Shown here: positions 1-11,323 of the stretch, piece by piece
Position numbering within the stretch: position 1 is the first letter of the stretch
How the letters are laid out: each line of letters starts with the position of its first letter
Assembly: GCA_030789695.1 (NCBI GenBank)
Contig: CM061141.1
Coordinates: 172,126,807-172,190,806, forward strand
DNA length: 64,000 nt
From: Scilla litardierei
Taxonomy: Eukaryota; Streptophyta; Magnoliopsida; Asparagales; Asparagaceae
Direction of reading: 5' to 3'
Notes under the pieces: generated by a model
What the model was told of the DNA's origin: nothing
Seen by the model: the letters and a program-made list of their open reading frames with translations, nothing else
Database searches by the model: none
Program-made: the position numbers and the translations under genes

Positions 1-1170
1 GCGTCGGATCTGGAAATGGCAACGAATCGCGTCGCCTCCGTTCCCAGAATGTTTGATCGATGCAATTTTAAAATGCTTTAAACTATATAATGTTCCTTAT
101 AACACGTTACTATTCACATATTGGAGTTACTACTCTTAGGAATTAACAAATAAACTAACCTATATCATATTAAACTAATCAATTAATAACTTACTAATTA
201 TTTATAATGCATACTAACAATGTATTTATATTTATTAGCTTAATGAAAGTGGGTGGGTACGTACAGACATGGGATAATAGCTTGTAAGATAAAACGGACA
301 CTTAATTAATAACTCCCAATCATTTATAAAATATCCTTACATAAGGCTATACGCATGCACATATACAAACTTACGCTTATGCAATTATAACTAACTTCCC
401 AGTTTGCGTTGGTTGCAGGAATGGGCGAAGGCGATCGGCGTCGGGTGTGGTCGTCGTTGGTAACTGTTGGAGAGAGGGGGATGGCCGGAGTATGTGGCTG
501 GGCGCTGCAGTGGCGGTTTCCGGTGTGGAGAAATGGAGGGGAAGACTGCGGCAAGAGGAGGGGTGCAGTCGGAGTCGGACGACAGCGGTTAAGGGTGGTC
601 GTCGGTGGTTCAGGTGAGGGGAGAACGAGGGTGGCAGTCCGAGGAGAGCGATGCTGGGGCGTGGGCTTGGGCGCAGGTCGAGGGGTTGTTTGCTGGTGGT
701 CTCTGGCTTGGGAAGGAGCGTTGCGCGCGTGGAGGGAGTTGGTGGCCGGAGGGTGGTGTGTTGCGGATGACTTGCCGTCGGGTTGGAGATCGGCTTGAGG
801 GGAGAGATGAGGTGAAGGGGAGGTTTTCCTTTTGTGCGGCACGATCAAACTAAGCCCTAGGTTATTGTTGCTATTAATAGAGAGGGGGATAGAGAGACGC
901 ATGTGGGGAGAGTGGGTAAGAGTCGTGGGAGAGGGGGTACGATGGGATAGGGTAGAGTTATTAGGATATGAAATCAAATAGGTTCTGATTATAACCTCAT
1001 AATATTTTGTTTTGATTTGTTTACAGATTGATTTGATTCGGTAATTCAAAAAAACTAACAGTCTAGATATTTGGTTAGATATTGCTAATCTTTGGGTTAG
1101 TGTCCTTTAAAAAAATTTCAATACTTTTAAGTTTGTTTTTAAGAAAAAGAAACGCACAGACTCGTCCACG
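1..1170. other. Left flank, unassigned, with a GC-rich block
   Basis: This is not satellite. Bases 1-400 are AT-rich with no recognisable gene. Bases about 405-840 are strikingly GC-rich and purine-biased on the plus strand, against AT-rich surroundings. Open frames on both strands here (409-798 plus, 324-1049 minus) have low-complexity Gly/Arg/Trp-rich or Pro/Ser/Thr-rich translations with no domain I recognise, so I read them as composition artefacts. The block may be the interior of an old transposon or a CpG-rich gene fragment. I saw no terminal inverted repeats around it. Confidence 0.4.
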
Positions 1171-1660
1171 TTCAAAATGTTTCAGTAGGCTCATAATTTC
1201 ATGTTGTCTTTTGGTCTTCCCTAGGTCACATTTATGTCTTTTACTTATTCCAGGTCATTATAATGACTAATGGGCTACCAGAAGCCATTAGTTGTCCTTA
1301 ATTAGAGGGTTTTAAGCTTCCAAGCTCTACCTATAAATAGAGAATGTTATCATTTTGTAACAAGCATGAATCAATTCGATTATCAATTCAGAATTGAGTG
1401 TTCTTCACAAATTTTGAGAGTTTTTATATCTTATTTAGCTCTTGTGAAACCTTGCCTTGTCAATCTTCCTTTTAAGATTGGTGATCCAAATTCGCAAAAG
1501 CCCCCAATTCGTGATTCAACCCAAGTGTGTTGATGTGTGGATTTGTTAAACTCATGTTCGTGGTTGGGCAAGTGGTCTAAGTAGCAGGTCGCTTTCCTAT
1601 AACGTTGGTTAGCTATTTGCATTTGTCAGGTCAGTGAACCATCTTTGTTTAGATCTAATA
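1171..1660 (+). mobile_element. LTR-like promoter/leader fragment (possible solo LTR)
   Basis: This segment has the layout of a retrotransposon LTR downstream half. A strong TATA box (CTATAAATAG at 1331-1340) is followed by a transcript-start-like stretch with a TTTTGTAACAAGCATGA-type motif, then about 250 bp of leader-like sequence with no long ORF. No matching second LTR, primer binding site or coding domain is visible, so a solo LTR or LTR fragment is the best guess. I could not place its ends. A plain host promoter is the alternative. Confidence 0.35.
1331..1340 (+). promoter_or_regulatory. TATA box in the LTR-like fragment
   Basis: CTATAAATAG is a near-ideal plant TATA box. It is followed at about 30 bp by an AT-rich start region. 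It is the main reason for treating the surrounding 490 bp as an LTR-like or promoter unit. Confidence 0.45.
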
Positions 1661-1774
1661 ACTCCCTTTTTCCTTTCTCCAATTTTGGAGTGTGTGATAT
1701 ATCCTTCTTTTTAAGTTTGTTTCGAGTTCCTTGTATAACATACGACGTGAAAATCGGGCCACCTCCCTGGTTTC

Positions 1775-4700
1775 ACATCAATGGCGATCTCGCAGTTCCA
1801 ACATATATTTTGCGGATTTTTCTGACCTCGAGACAATTTTCTTTATTTGTTGGAAGATATGGATCTTTTTATTAAATAATATGATTTTTGGGCCTAATTT
1901 TGTATTCTCTTTTTTTTCGTTGCATATGTCGGTCTCTCAGTTCCAACGGACCTTTTTATGAATTTTTCTTAGCTCCGGACAATTTTCTACATTTTTTGTA
2001 AGACACGGGATCTTTGTATTAAATGATATAATTTTTATATCCTAATTTTGTCTTCTCTTGTTTTTAAGTTGAAGACGGCGATCTTCCGATTCCAACTGAA
2101 GTTTTGTGGATTTTCTGAGATCTGGGCTACGTTCTACATTTTCTAAAAGATATGGATCATTTTATTAAATGATATGAATTTTGGGCCTTACTTTATCTTT
2201 TCTTATTTTTTGTTGAAGATGGTGATCTCCCGGTTCCAGCGGACATTTTTGCGGATTTTTTTTGAACTGGGGGCTATTTTCGATATTTTATGAAAGATAT
2301 GAATCTTTTATTACATGATATGATTTTTATAGCCTAAGATTGTCTTCTCTTATTTTTTAGTTGAAGATGGCGATCTCTTGTTTCCAACGGACACTTTTGC
2401 GGTTTTTTTAGCTCGGTGCTATTTTATACAGTTAATTGAGGATATTGATCTTTTATTAAATGATGATTTTTATAACCTAAGTTTGTCTCCTCTTATTTTT
2501 TAGTTGAAGATGGTGATCTCTTTGCTCCAACGGACAATTTTGTGGATTTTTCTGACATCGAGCCTATTTTCTATATTTTCTGGAAGATATGTATTTTTAT
2601 TAAATAATATGATTTTTGGGCCTAATTTTATCTTCTCTTATTTTTTCGTTGACTATGGCGATCTCCCAGTTCCAACAGACCTTTTTGCCAATTTTTCTTA
2701 TCTCCAAGCAAGTTTCAACATTTTCTGTAAGACATGGATATTTATACTAAATGAGATAATTTTTATACCCTTATTTTGTCTTCTCTTATTTTTTTCTGTT
2801 GAAGATGGTGATCTCCTGGTTCTAACAGACATTTTGCACGTTTTTTCGAGATCTGGGCTATTTTCTACATTTTTTAAAGAATACGAATCTTTAAATTAAA
2901 TCTTATGATTTTTATAGCCTAATTTAGTCTTCTTATATTTTTCAGTGGAAAATAGCGATCTCCCAATTCCAACAAACATATTTTTACGAATTTTTCTGAG
3001 CTCGGGGCTATTTTCTACATTTTATTGGAGACAAGTATCTTTTAATTAAATGATATGACTATTATATCCTAAGTTTGCATTCTCTTACTTTTCAGTTGAA
3101 GATGGCGATCTCCCGGGTTCAATAGACATTTTTTCGATCTTTTATTCAACGATATTATTTTCGTATACTAAGTTTTTCTTCTCTTATTTTTCAGATGAAA
3201 ATGGCGATCTCCCGGTACCAACGGACATTTTGGCGGATTTTTCTGACCGCTAGACTATTTTCTACATTTTTTGAAAGACATGGATCTATTTATTAAATGA
3301 TATGATTTTTGGCATAATTTTGCCTTCACTTATTTTTCAGTTTAATATAGTGATCTTCCAGTTCCAATGGACATTTTTGCGGATTTTTTTGAACTCCATG
3401 TTTTTTCTACACTTGATTAAATGACACGATTTTTATAGCCTAATTTGTCTTCTCATATTTTTCAGTTGAAGATGACACGCTCTAATTTCCAATGAACATT
3501 TTAGCGGATTTTTCTTGGCTTTGGACTTTTTCCTACACTTTCTTGAAGATATGAATCTTTTTATTAAATGATATGATTTGTTGGCCTAATTTTGTCTTCT
3601 CTTTTTCAGTTGAATATTGTGATCTCCCGGTTCGAACGGACATTTGTGCGGATTTTTCTGATCTCGGTGCTATTTTCTACATTTTATGGAAGATATATAT
3701 CTTTTTATGAAATGATATGATTTTTGGCCTAATTTGTCGTCTTTTATTTTTCAGTTGAAGGTGGCGATCTCCCGGTTCCAATGGACATTTTTCAGATTTT
3801 TCTAAGCTCAGACCTATTTTCTATATTTTCTGTATGATATGAATCTTTATATTAAATGATTTGATTTTTATAACCTAATTTTGTCTTCTCTTATTATTTA
3901 GTTGAAGATTGTGATCCCCGGTTCCAACGGACATTTTGTCGATTTTTCTAAACTCGGGGATATGTTTCTACATTTTCGGGAAGTTATAGATCTTTTTATT
4001 AAATGATATGAATTTTTGAAATAATTTTTTATTCTCTTATTTTTTCAGTTGAATATGGTGATCACCCGGTTCCAACGAACATTTTTGCAGATTTTTCTGA
4101 GTTCAAGGCTATTTTGTACATTTTCGAAAAGTTATGTATCTTTTTATTAAATGATATGATTTTTATAGCCTAATTTTGTCTTCTCTCATTTTTAATTTGA
4201 AGATGCCGATCTCCCGATTCCAACGGACATTTTTGCGTATTTTTTGTGCTCGATGCTATTTTGTACATTTTATGGAAGGTATAGAACTTTTTATTAAATA
4301 ATACAATTTTTATATCCTACATTTGTATTCTCTTATGTTTTCAGTTGAAGATGGCGATCTCCGGTTCCAACAGACATTTTTTGCTGATTTTTCTTAGCTT
4401 TTGACTATTTTTCTACATTTTCTGGAAGATATGTATATTTTTATGAAATGATATGATTTTTGGCCTAATTTTGTCTTCTCTTTTTTTGCTTTGAAGATGG
4501 CTATCTCCCGGTTCCAATGGACATTTGTGTGGATTTATTTTGAGCTATGAGCTTTTTTTAAATTTTTGTATAATAAAAATCTTTACAATAAATGATGTGA
4601 TTGTTATAACCTAATTTTGCCATTTCTTATTTTTCAGTTGAAGATGGCAATCTCCCGGTTCCAGGGGACATTTTTGTGCATTTTTGAGCTCGGTGCTATT

Positions 4701-5212
4701 TTTCTACATTTTCGAGAAGTTGTAAATCTTTTTATTAAATGATATGTTTTTAGCCTAATTTTGTCTTCTTTTATTTTTTTAGTTGAAGATAGTGATCTCC
4801 CATTTCTAACGGACATTTTGTGTATAATTCGGACAACGGGACTATTTTCGAAATTTTCTGGAAGATATAGATCTTTTTATAATACGATTTTTGGCCTAAT
4901 TTTATCTTCTCTTATTTTTTTCAGTTGAAGATGTCGTTCTCCCTGTTCCCACGGACATTTTTGCTCATTTTTATAATCTCGGTGCTTTTTTCTATATTCT
5001 TATAAATTATAAGCTTTTTATAGACTACATTTGTCTTCTCTTGATATTTCAGTTGAGGATAGCAATCTCCCGGTTCCAATGGACCTTTTTGCAGTTTTTT
5101 CTTAACATGAGACTGTTTTCCTACATTTTCTGGAAGATATGGATCTTTTTATGAAATGATATGATTTTTTGGCCTAATTGTGTCTTCTCTCTTTTTCAGA
5201 TGAAGATAACGA
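1775..5212 (+). repeat. 148-bp satellite array, block 1
   Basis: About 23 tandem monomers. A consensus unit begins GTTGAAGATGGCGATCTCCC, continues GGTTCCAACGGACATTTTTG, then a GCTATTTTCTACATTTT core, an AT-rich TTATTAAATGATATGATTTT tract, and ends GGCCTAATTTTGTCTTCTC plus TTATTTTTCA. Unit starts at 2212, 2360 and 2503 show the spacing (148 and 143 bp). Monomers differ from each other by many substitutions and short indels. The first recognisable unit is at about 1780, directly after the LTR-like fragment. Scattered 60-130 codon frames in the array are by-products of its AT-rich, stop-poor composition. Confidence 0.95.
5204..5212. repeat. 9-bp target site duplication, left copy
   Basis: AGATAACGA lies immediately left of the Mutator-like element and is repeated exactly at 5848-5856. 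It is a variant of the satellite's own AGATGGCGA segment, so the target was a satellite monomer. Confidence 0.9.
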
Positions 5213-5847
5213 GGCTTATTTTCGGAAAACTACCCCCATACTTTCGCTGAATTCCAAAAAATACCTCTTATTTTGAAATAATCGCAAAACTACCTCATAC
5301 TTTTCAGGTTTCGATAAACTCCCTCATACTTTGGTTTCATAGAACTCCCTCATGCTTCAATTTTATAGAACTACCTCATACTTTGATTTAATTTCGTAGA
5401 ACTACCTCAAACTTTGATATACGTGAGATGGTGGAGGAGGGAGGCGGGCGGCGGTGGGGGAAAGTGGTGGATGAGTGCGACAGTGGGGGAAGGGGGTGAG
5501 GAACTATGGTGGAGGGGGGGAGTGGGGCGACGGACGGTGGGGGTGAGGGGGGTGAGGGGGAGGAGGGTGGCAGTGGGGGGATAGGGGTTGGGCAGCGATG
5601 GATGGAGGGCGAAGGGTGGCGGTTGGGGAGGACGGTGGGGGGGAGTGGGACGAGGGCAGCGGTGGGTGGAATGGGGATGTGCGGCAATAGATAGAGGGCA
5701 AAGGGCAATGGTGTGGGAGATGGGGATATGGGGATGAGGGTGTTTATCGAAACCTGAAAAGTATGAGGTAGTTTTGCGATTATATCAAAATAAGAGGTAT
5801 TTTTGGGAATTCAGCGAAATTATGCGGTAGTTTATCGAAATTAAGCC
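5213..5847. mobile_element. Non-autonomous Mutator-like element (MULE-type MITE)
   Basis: A 635-bp insertion splits one satellite monomer. Its ends are long terminal inverted repeats of about 110 bp (5213-5325 and 5738-5847), roughly 90% alike by eye, beginning GGCTTATTTTCG on the left and the complement of GGCTTAATTTCG on the right. It is flanked by a perfect 9-bp duplication, AGATAACGA. Long inverted ends and 9-bp duplications are the signature of the Mutator superfamily. The left subterminal region carries about five degenerate copies of an AACTACCTCATACTTTG-like motif. The centre (about 5425-5735) is very G-rich and codes for nothing recognisable, so the element depends on a transposase elsewhere. 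The GC-rich core could be captured host sequence. Confidence 0.88.
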
Positions 5848-5856
5848 AGATAACGA
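5848..5856. repeat. 9-bp target site duplication, right copy
   Basis: This AGATAACGA is identical to 5204-5212. Removing the element plus one copy restores a continuous satellite monomer, which confirms the insertion event. Confidence 0.9.
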
Positions 5857-8800
5857 TCTCCTAGTTCCAAGGAATATTTTTTCGGATTTTTCTGAGCTCC
5901 GTGATATTTTCTACATTTTCGGTCAGATATAAATATTTATAGTAAATGATATATTTTTATAGCCTAATTTTGTCTTCCCTTATTTTGCAGGTAAAGATGG
6001 CGATCTCCCGGTTACAACGAATATTTTTGCGGATTTTTTGATCTCGGTGCTATTTTCTACATTTTATATAATATATAGAACTTTTTATTAAATGATATTA
6101 TTTTTATAGGCTACATTTGTCTTCTCTTATTTTTTTTCAATTGAAGATGACAATCTCTCGGTTCCAGCGAAAATTTTTGCGGGGTTTTCTAAGATCCTAG
6201 CTATTTTCTACATATTTCGAAAGATATAGATCTTTATATTAAATGATATGATTTTTAAGGTTTAATTTTGTCTTCTGTTAATTTTCAGTTATGCCAATAT
6301 TTCGGTTCCAATTGACATTTTTGCGTATTATTCTGACCTCTGGTCTATTTTCTAAATTTTCGGGAATATATGTATCTTTTTATTAACTGATATGATTTTT
6401 GGCCAAATTTTGCCTTCTCTTATTTTTCAGTTGAAGATGGTGATTTCTCGGTTCCAATGGACATTTTTGTGGATTTTTATGAGCTCGGTGCTATTTTCTA
6501 TACTGTATAAAAGATGAAGATCTTTTAATTAAATGATATGATTTTTATAGCCTACATTTGTCTTCTCTTATTTTTTTTCAATTAAAGATGGCGATCTACC
6601 CGTTTCGAAAGACATTTTTGCTGATTTTTCTTAGCTTAGGATGATTTTCTACCCTTTTGGAAGAAATGGATATTTTTATTAAATGATATGATTTTTGGCC
6701 AATTTTATCTTCTCTTTTTTTAGTTAATGATGGTGATCTCCTGGTTCCAATTTACATTTATACAGATTTTTTTGAGCTCCGGCTATTTTCTACATTTTAT
6801 ATCAAATATGGATCTTTATCTTAAATGGTATTATTTTTATAGTCTAATTTTGTCTTCACTTATTTTACAGTTGAAGATAGCGATCGCCCGGTTTCAACGG
6901 ATATTTTGGCGGATTTTTCAAAATCGGGTATATTATTCTACATTTTCGGAAAGTTGCGGATCTTTTTATTATATTATATTATTTTTTGGACAAATTTTGT
7001 CTTCTCTTATTTTTTTAGCTGAAGATGTCAATCTCCCGATTCCAACGGACATATTTTGCAGGTTATTCCGACCTTGGGACTATTTTCTAAATTTCCTGGA
7101 AGATATGGATCTTGTTATTAAATGATTTGAGTTTTGTTATTAAATGATTTGAGTTTTGGCCAAATTTTGGCTTCTCGTTGAAGATGGCGATCTCCCGGTT
7201 TCGACTGATCTTTTGCGGATTTTTCTGAGCTCGGTGCTATTTTCTACATTTTATGGAAGATACGTATCTTTTTATTAAATGAGATAATTTTTATAGCCTA
7301 CATTTTTCTTCTCTTATTTTTTAGGTGAAGGAGGCGATCTACCGGTTCCAACAGACATTTTTGCGGACTTTTCTTAGCTTGGGACTATTTTTCTGCTTTT
7401 TCTGCAAGAATGTATTTTTTAATGAAATGATATGATTTTTTGGCCTAATTTTGTCTTCTCTTTTTACATGTTATAAAGGTGGCGATCTCCCGGTTCCAAC
7501 AGAGATTTCTGTAGATTATTCTGACCTCGGGGCTATTTCTAAATTTTCTGGAAGATATGCATATTTTTATTAAATAATATTATTTTTGGCCTAATTTTGT
7601 CTTCTCTTATTTTCTTATTGAAGATGACGATCTGCCGATTCCAATGGACATATTTGCATATTTTTAGCAGCTTGGTGCTATTTTCTAAATTTTATGGAAG
7701 ATATGGATCTTTTTATTAAATGATATAATTTTTAAATCCTATGTTTGTCCTCTCTTTATTAAAAGATATGGAGATCTAACAGATTTTTCCTACCATGGGG
7801 CTATTTTTCTACATTTTAGGTAAGATATGGATCATTTTATTAAATGATATGATTTTTGGCCTACTTTTGTCTTCGTTTAATTTTTTTAGTTTAAGATGGC
7901 ATTCTCCCGTTTCCAACGGACAGTTTTGCAGATTTTTTGACCTAGAGGCTATTTTCTATTTTTTCCTGGAAGATATGTATCTTTTTAATAAATAATAAAA
8001 TTTTAAGCGTAATTTTGTCTTCTCATATTTTTCGGATGAAGATGGCAATCTCCTGGTTCCAACTGACATTTTTGCAGATTTTCTAAGTTCAAGGCAATTT
8101 TTCTACATTTTTTGGAAGATATGAATCATTTTATTAAATGATATGATTTTTTTGGCCTAATTTTATCTTCTCTTATTTTTCCGTTGAAGATGGCGTTCTC
8201 TCGGTTCCAATGGATATTTTTGTGGATTTTATCTACATTTTTTTCGAAGATTTGGATCTTTATATTATATAATTTGGTTTTTAAGCATAACTTTTTTCTT
8301 CTTTTTTCAGATAAAGAAGGCAATCTCCTGGTTCCAACGGACTTTTTGCGGTTATTTCTTAGCTCCTGGCTATTTTCTAAATTTTTGTAAGATATTTTTC
8401 TTTAAATTAAAAGATATAATTTTAGAGCCCAATTTTGTCTTCTCTTATTTTTCAATAGAAGATGGTGATCTCCTGGTTCAAACAGATTTTACTTAGCTCG
8501 GAGCTATTTTCTGTGTTTTCTGGAAGACATGCATCTATTGGTTAAATATTATGTTTTTGCCTAATTTTGTCTTCGCTTATTTTTCACTTGAAGATAGCGA
8601 TCTCCATGTTCCAACGGACATTTTCACGGATTTTTTTTGAGCTCGGGGCTATTTTCTGCATTTTCTGGAAGATATGGATCATTTTATTAAATGATAACAT
8701 TTTGGCCTAATTTTATCTTCTCTTATTTTTTAGTTGAAGATGGCGATCTTCCTATTCCAACGGGTATTTTTAGGGATTTTTCTGTGCTCCGGTCTATTTT

Positions 8801-11168
8801 CTATATTTTATTGTAGATATGAGTCTTTTTATTAAATGATATGATTTTTAGCCTAATTTTGTCTTACCTTACTTTTTTCAGTTGAAGATGGCGATATCCC
8901 AGTTTCAACGGATATTTTTGCAGATTGTTTCTTTGAGTCGATTTCCAACATTTCCGGGAAGTTATGGATCTTTTTATTAAATGATATGATTTTTGGCCTA
9001 AATTTGTCTTCTCCTATTTTTCAGTTGAAGATGGCGATCTCCCGGTTCCTACATACATTTTTGTAGATTATTCTGTCCTTAAGCTATTTTCTAAATTTTC
9101 TTGAAGATATGGATATTTTTATTAATGATATGATTTTTGGCCTATTTTTGGCTACTCTTGTTTTTCGGATGAAGATGGCTTTCTTCCGGTTCCAACAGAA
9201 ATTTTTAAGGATTTTTCGAAGCTCGATGCTATTTTCTACATTTTATGGAGATATTAATTTTTAATTTACTGATATGATTTTTATATCCTGAGTTTTTCTT
9301 CTCTTATTTTTAGGTGAATATTGCGATCTACCAATTCCAATGGACATGTTTACTGATTTTTGTTAGCTTGGGGATATTTTTTAGTTTTATGGAAGATGGA
9401 TTATTTTATTAACTGATATGATTGTTTTGGCCTAATGTTGTCTTCTCTTATTTTCCGTTGAAGATGGCATTCCCACAGTTCCAACGGAGATTTTTGCGGA
9501 TTTTTTGAACTAGAGACTATTTTCTACATTTTCTGGAAGATATGGATCTTTTTATTAAATAATATGATTTTTGGCCAAATTTTATCATCTCATATTTTTA
9601 AGATGAAGATGGCAATCTCCAGGTTCCAACGGACATTTTTGCAGATTTTTCTGAGCTTCGGGCTATTTTATACATTTTCTGTAAGATATGAACCTTTAGA
9701 TTAAATGATATGATTTTTATAGCATAATTTTGTCTTCTTTGATTTTTAGTTGAATATGGCGATCTCATGGTTCCAACGAACATTTTTACGTATTTTTTTG
9801 AGCTCGGGGCTATTTTCTATATTTTATTGAAGATATGGCTCTTTTTATTAAATGCTATGATTTTTGTAGCCGAATTTTGTCTTCTCTTATTTTTTTAACT
9901 TGAAGATGGCGATGTCTTGCTTCCAACGGACATTTTTGCGGCTATTTCTGAGCTTGAGACTATCTTTCTACATTTTCGGAAAGTTGTGGATCTTTTTATT
10001 AAATGATATGATTTTGGCCTAATTTTGTCTTCTCTTTTTTCCTGTTGAAGACAGCGATATCCCATTTCCAACGAACATTTGTGCGAATTTTCTGGAAAAT
10101 ATGGATTTTTATAATAAATGATTTGATTTTTATAGACTAAGTTTGTCTTCTCTTATTTTTCAGTTGAAGATGACGATTTTCCGGTTCCAATGGATATTTT
10201 TGCCGCTTTTTCAGAGCTCGGAGTTATTTTTATATATTTTCGGAAAATTATAGATCTTTTTATTAAATGATACGATTTTTTGGACTAAATTTGTCTTCTA
10301 TTATTTTTTCGTTGAAGATAGTGATCGCTCGGTTCTAATAGACATTTTTGATGATTTTTCTGAGCTCCGGGCTTTTTCTAAATTTTCTGTACGATATGAA
10401 TATTTATATTAAATGACTTGATTTTTATAGCCTAATTTTGTCTTCTCTGGTTTTTCAGTTGAAGATGTCGATCTCCCGGTTCCAACGGCAATTTTTATGA
10501 ATTTTTCTAAACTCGAAACTATTTTCTACAGTTTATTGAAAAAATGGATCTTTTAATAAATGATTTGATTTTTATAGTCTAAGTTTGCCTTCTGTTATTT
10601 TTCAGTTGAATATGGTGGGTTCCAACGAAAACTTTTGCGAAATTTTCTGAGCTCCAAGCTATTTTCTACATATTGTCTTCTCTTATTTTTAGATAGAGAT
10701 GGTGATCTCCCGGTTCCAACGGACATTTTGCGGGTCTTTCTTACCTCTGGTCTATTTTCTTCATTTTTTGTAAGATATGTATCTTTATATTAAATGATAT
10801 GATTTCTATGGCCTAATTTTGTCTTCTCTTATTTTTTCAGTTGAAGATGACGATCTCCCATTTCCAATGGAAGTTTTTACGTATTTTTCTAAGCTCGGGA
10901 CTACTTTCTATATTTTCTGGAAGATAAGGATCTTTATATTAATTGATATGATTTTTGTTGCGTAATTTTGTCTTCTCTTATTTTTGCAATTGATGATGGC
11001 GATCTTTTTATTAAATAATATGATTTTTTTGTTTTATTGTGTCGTCTCTTATATTTCGGTTGAAGATGGCGATCTCCCCGGTTCCAACGGACTTTTTTGC
11101 GGATTTTCTAAGCTTCGTGGTATTTTTCACATTTTCTGGAAGATATGGATCGTTTTATTAAATGATAT

Positions 11169-11323
11169 CAGAGAAGGCAAAATTAGGCTAAAAATGTTCA
11201 TTGAAACAGAGAAATCGACATCTTCAACTAAAATATAAGAGAAGACAAAGTTCAGAATCTGGAAATCGCCACCATCATATATAAAAATGTTCGTTGTAAC
11301 CGGGATATCGCCATCTTCAACTG
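11169..11323 (-). repeat. Inverted satellite module, copy 1
   Basis: The strand of the satellite flips here. The reverse complement of the monomer is read on the plus strand: AGAGAAGGCAAAATTAGGC, then GAAATCGACATCTTCAACT, then GGGATATCGCCATCTTCAAC. Three partial units are fused and lack the TTATTAAATG half. The left junction is TTATTAAATGATATCAGAGA. Shortened direct-strand monomers lie on both sides (about 10990 and 11450). The same arrangement recurs near 20.6, 33.3 and 48.0 kb. Confidence 0.88.

Noticed and set aside
324..1049. 241-codon minus-strand ORF in the left flank
   Set aside because: Pro/Ser/Thr/His-rich low-complexity translation of a GC-rich block, with an equally open frame on the other strand. 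No recognisable domain.
1775..5212. CRISPR-like or 5S rDNA array
   Set aside because: Units of 148 bp are contiguous with no unique spacers, the setting is a plant genome, and no 5S internal promoter boxes are present.
5388..5708. Proline-rich or glycine-rich ORFs in the Mutator-like element
   Set aside because: They appear on both strands of a low-complexity G-rich tract. There is no domain and they end within the inverted repeats.
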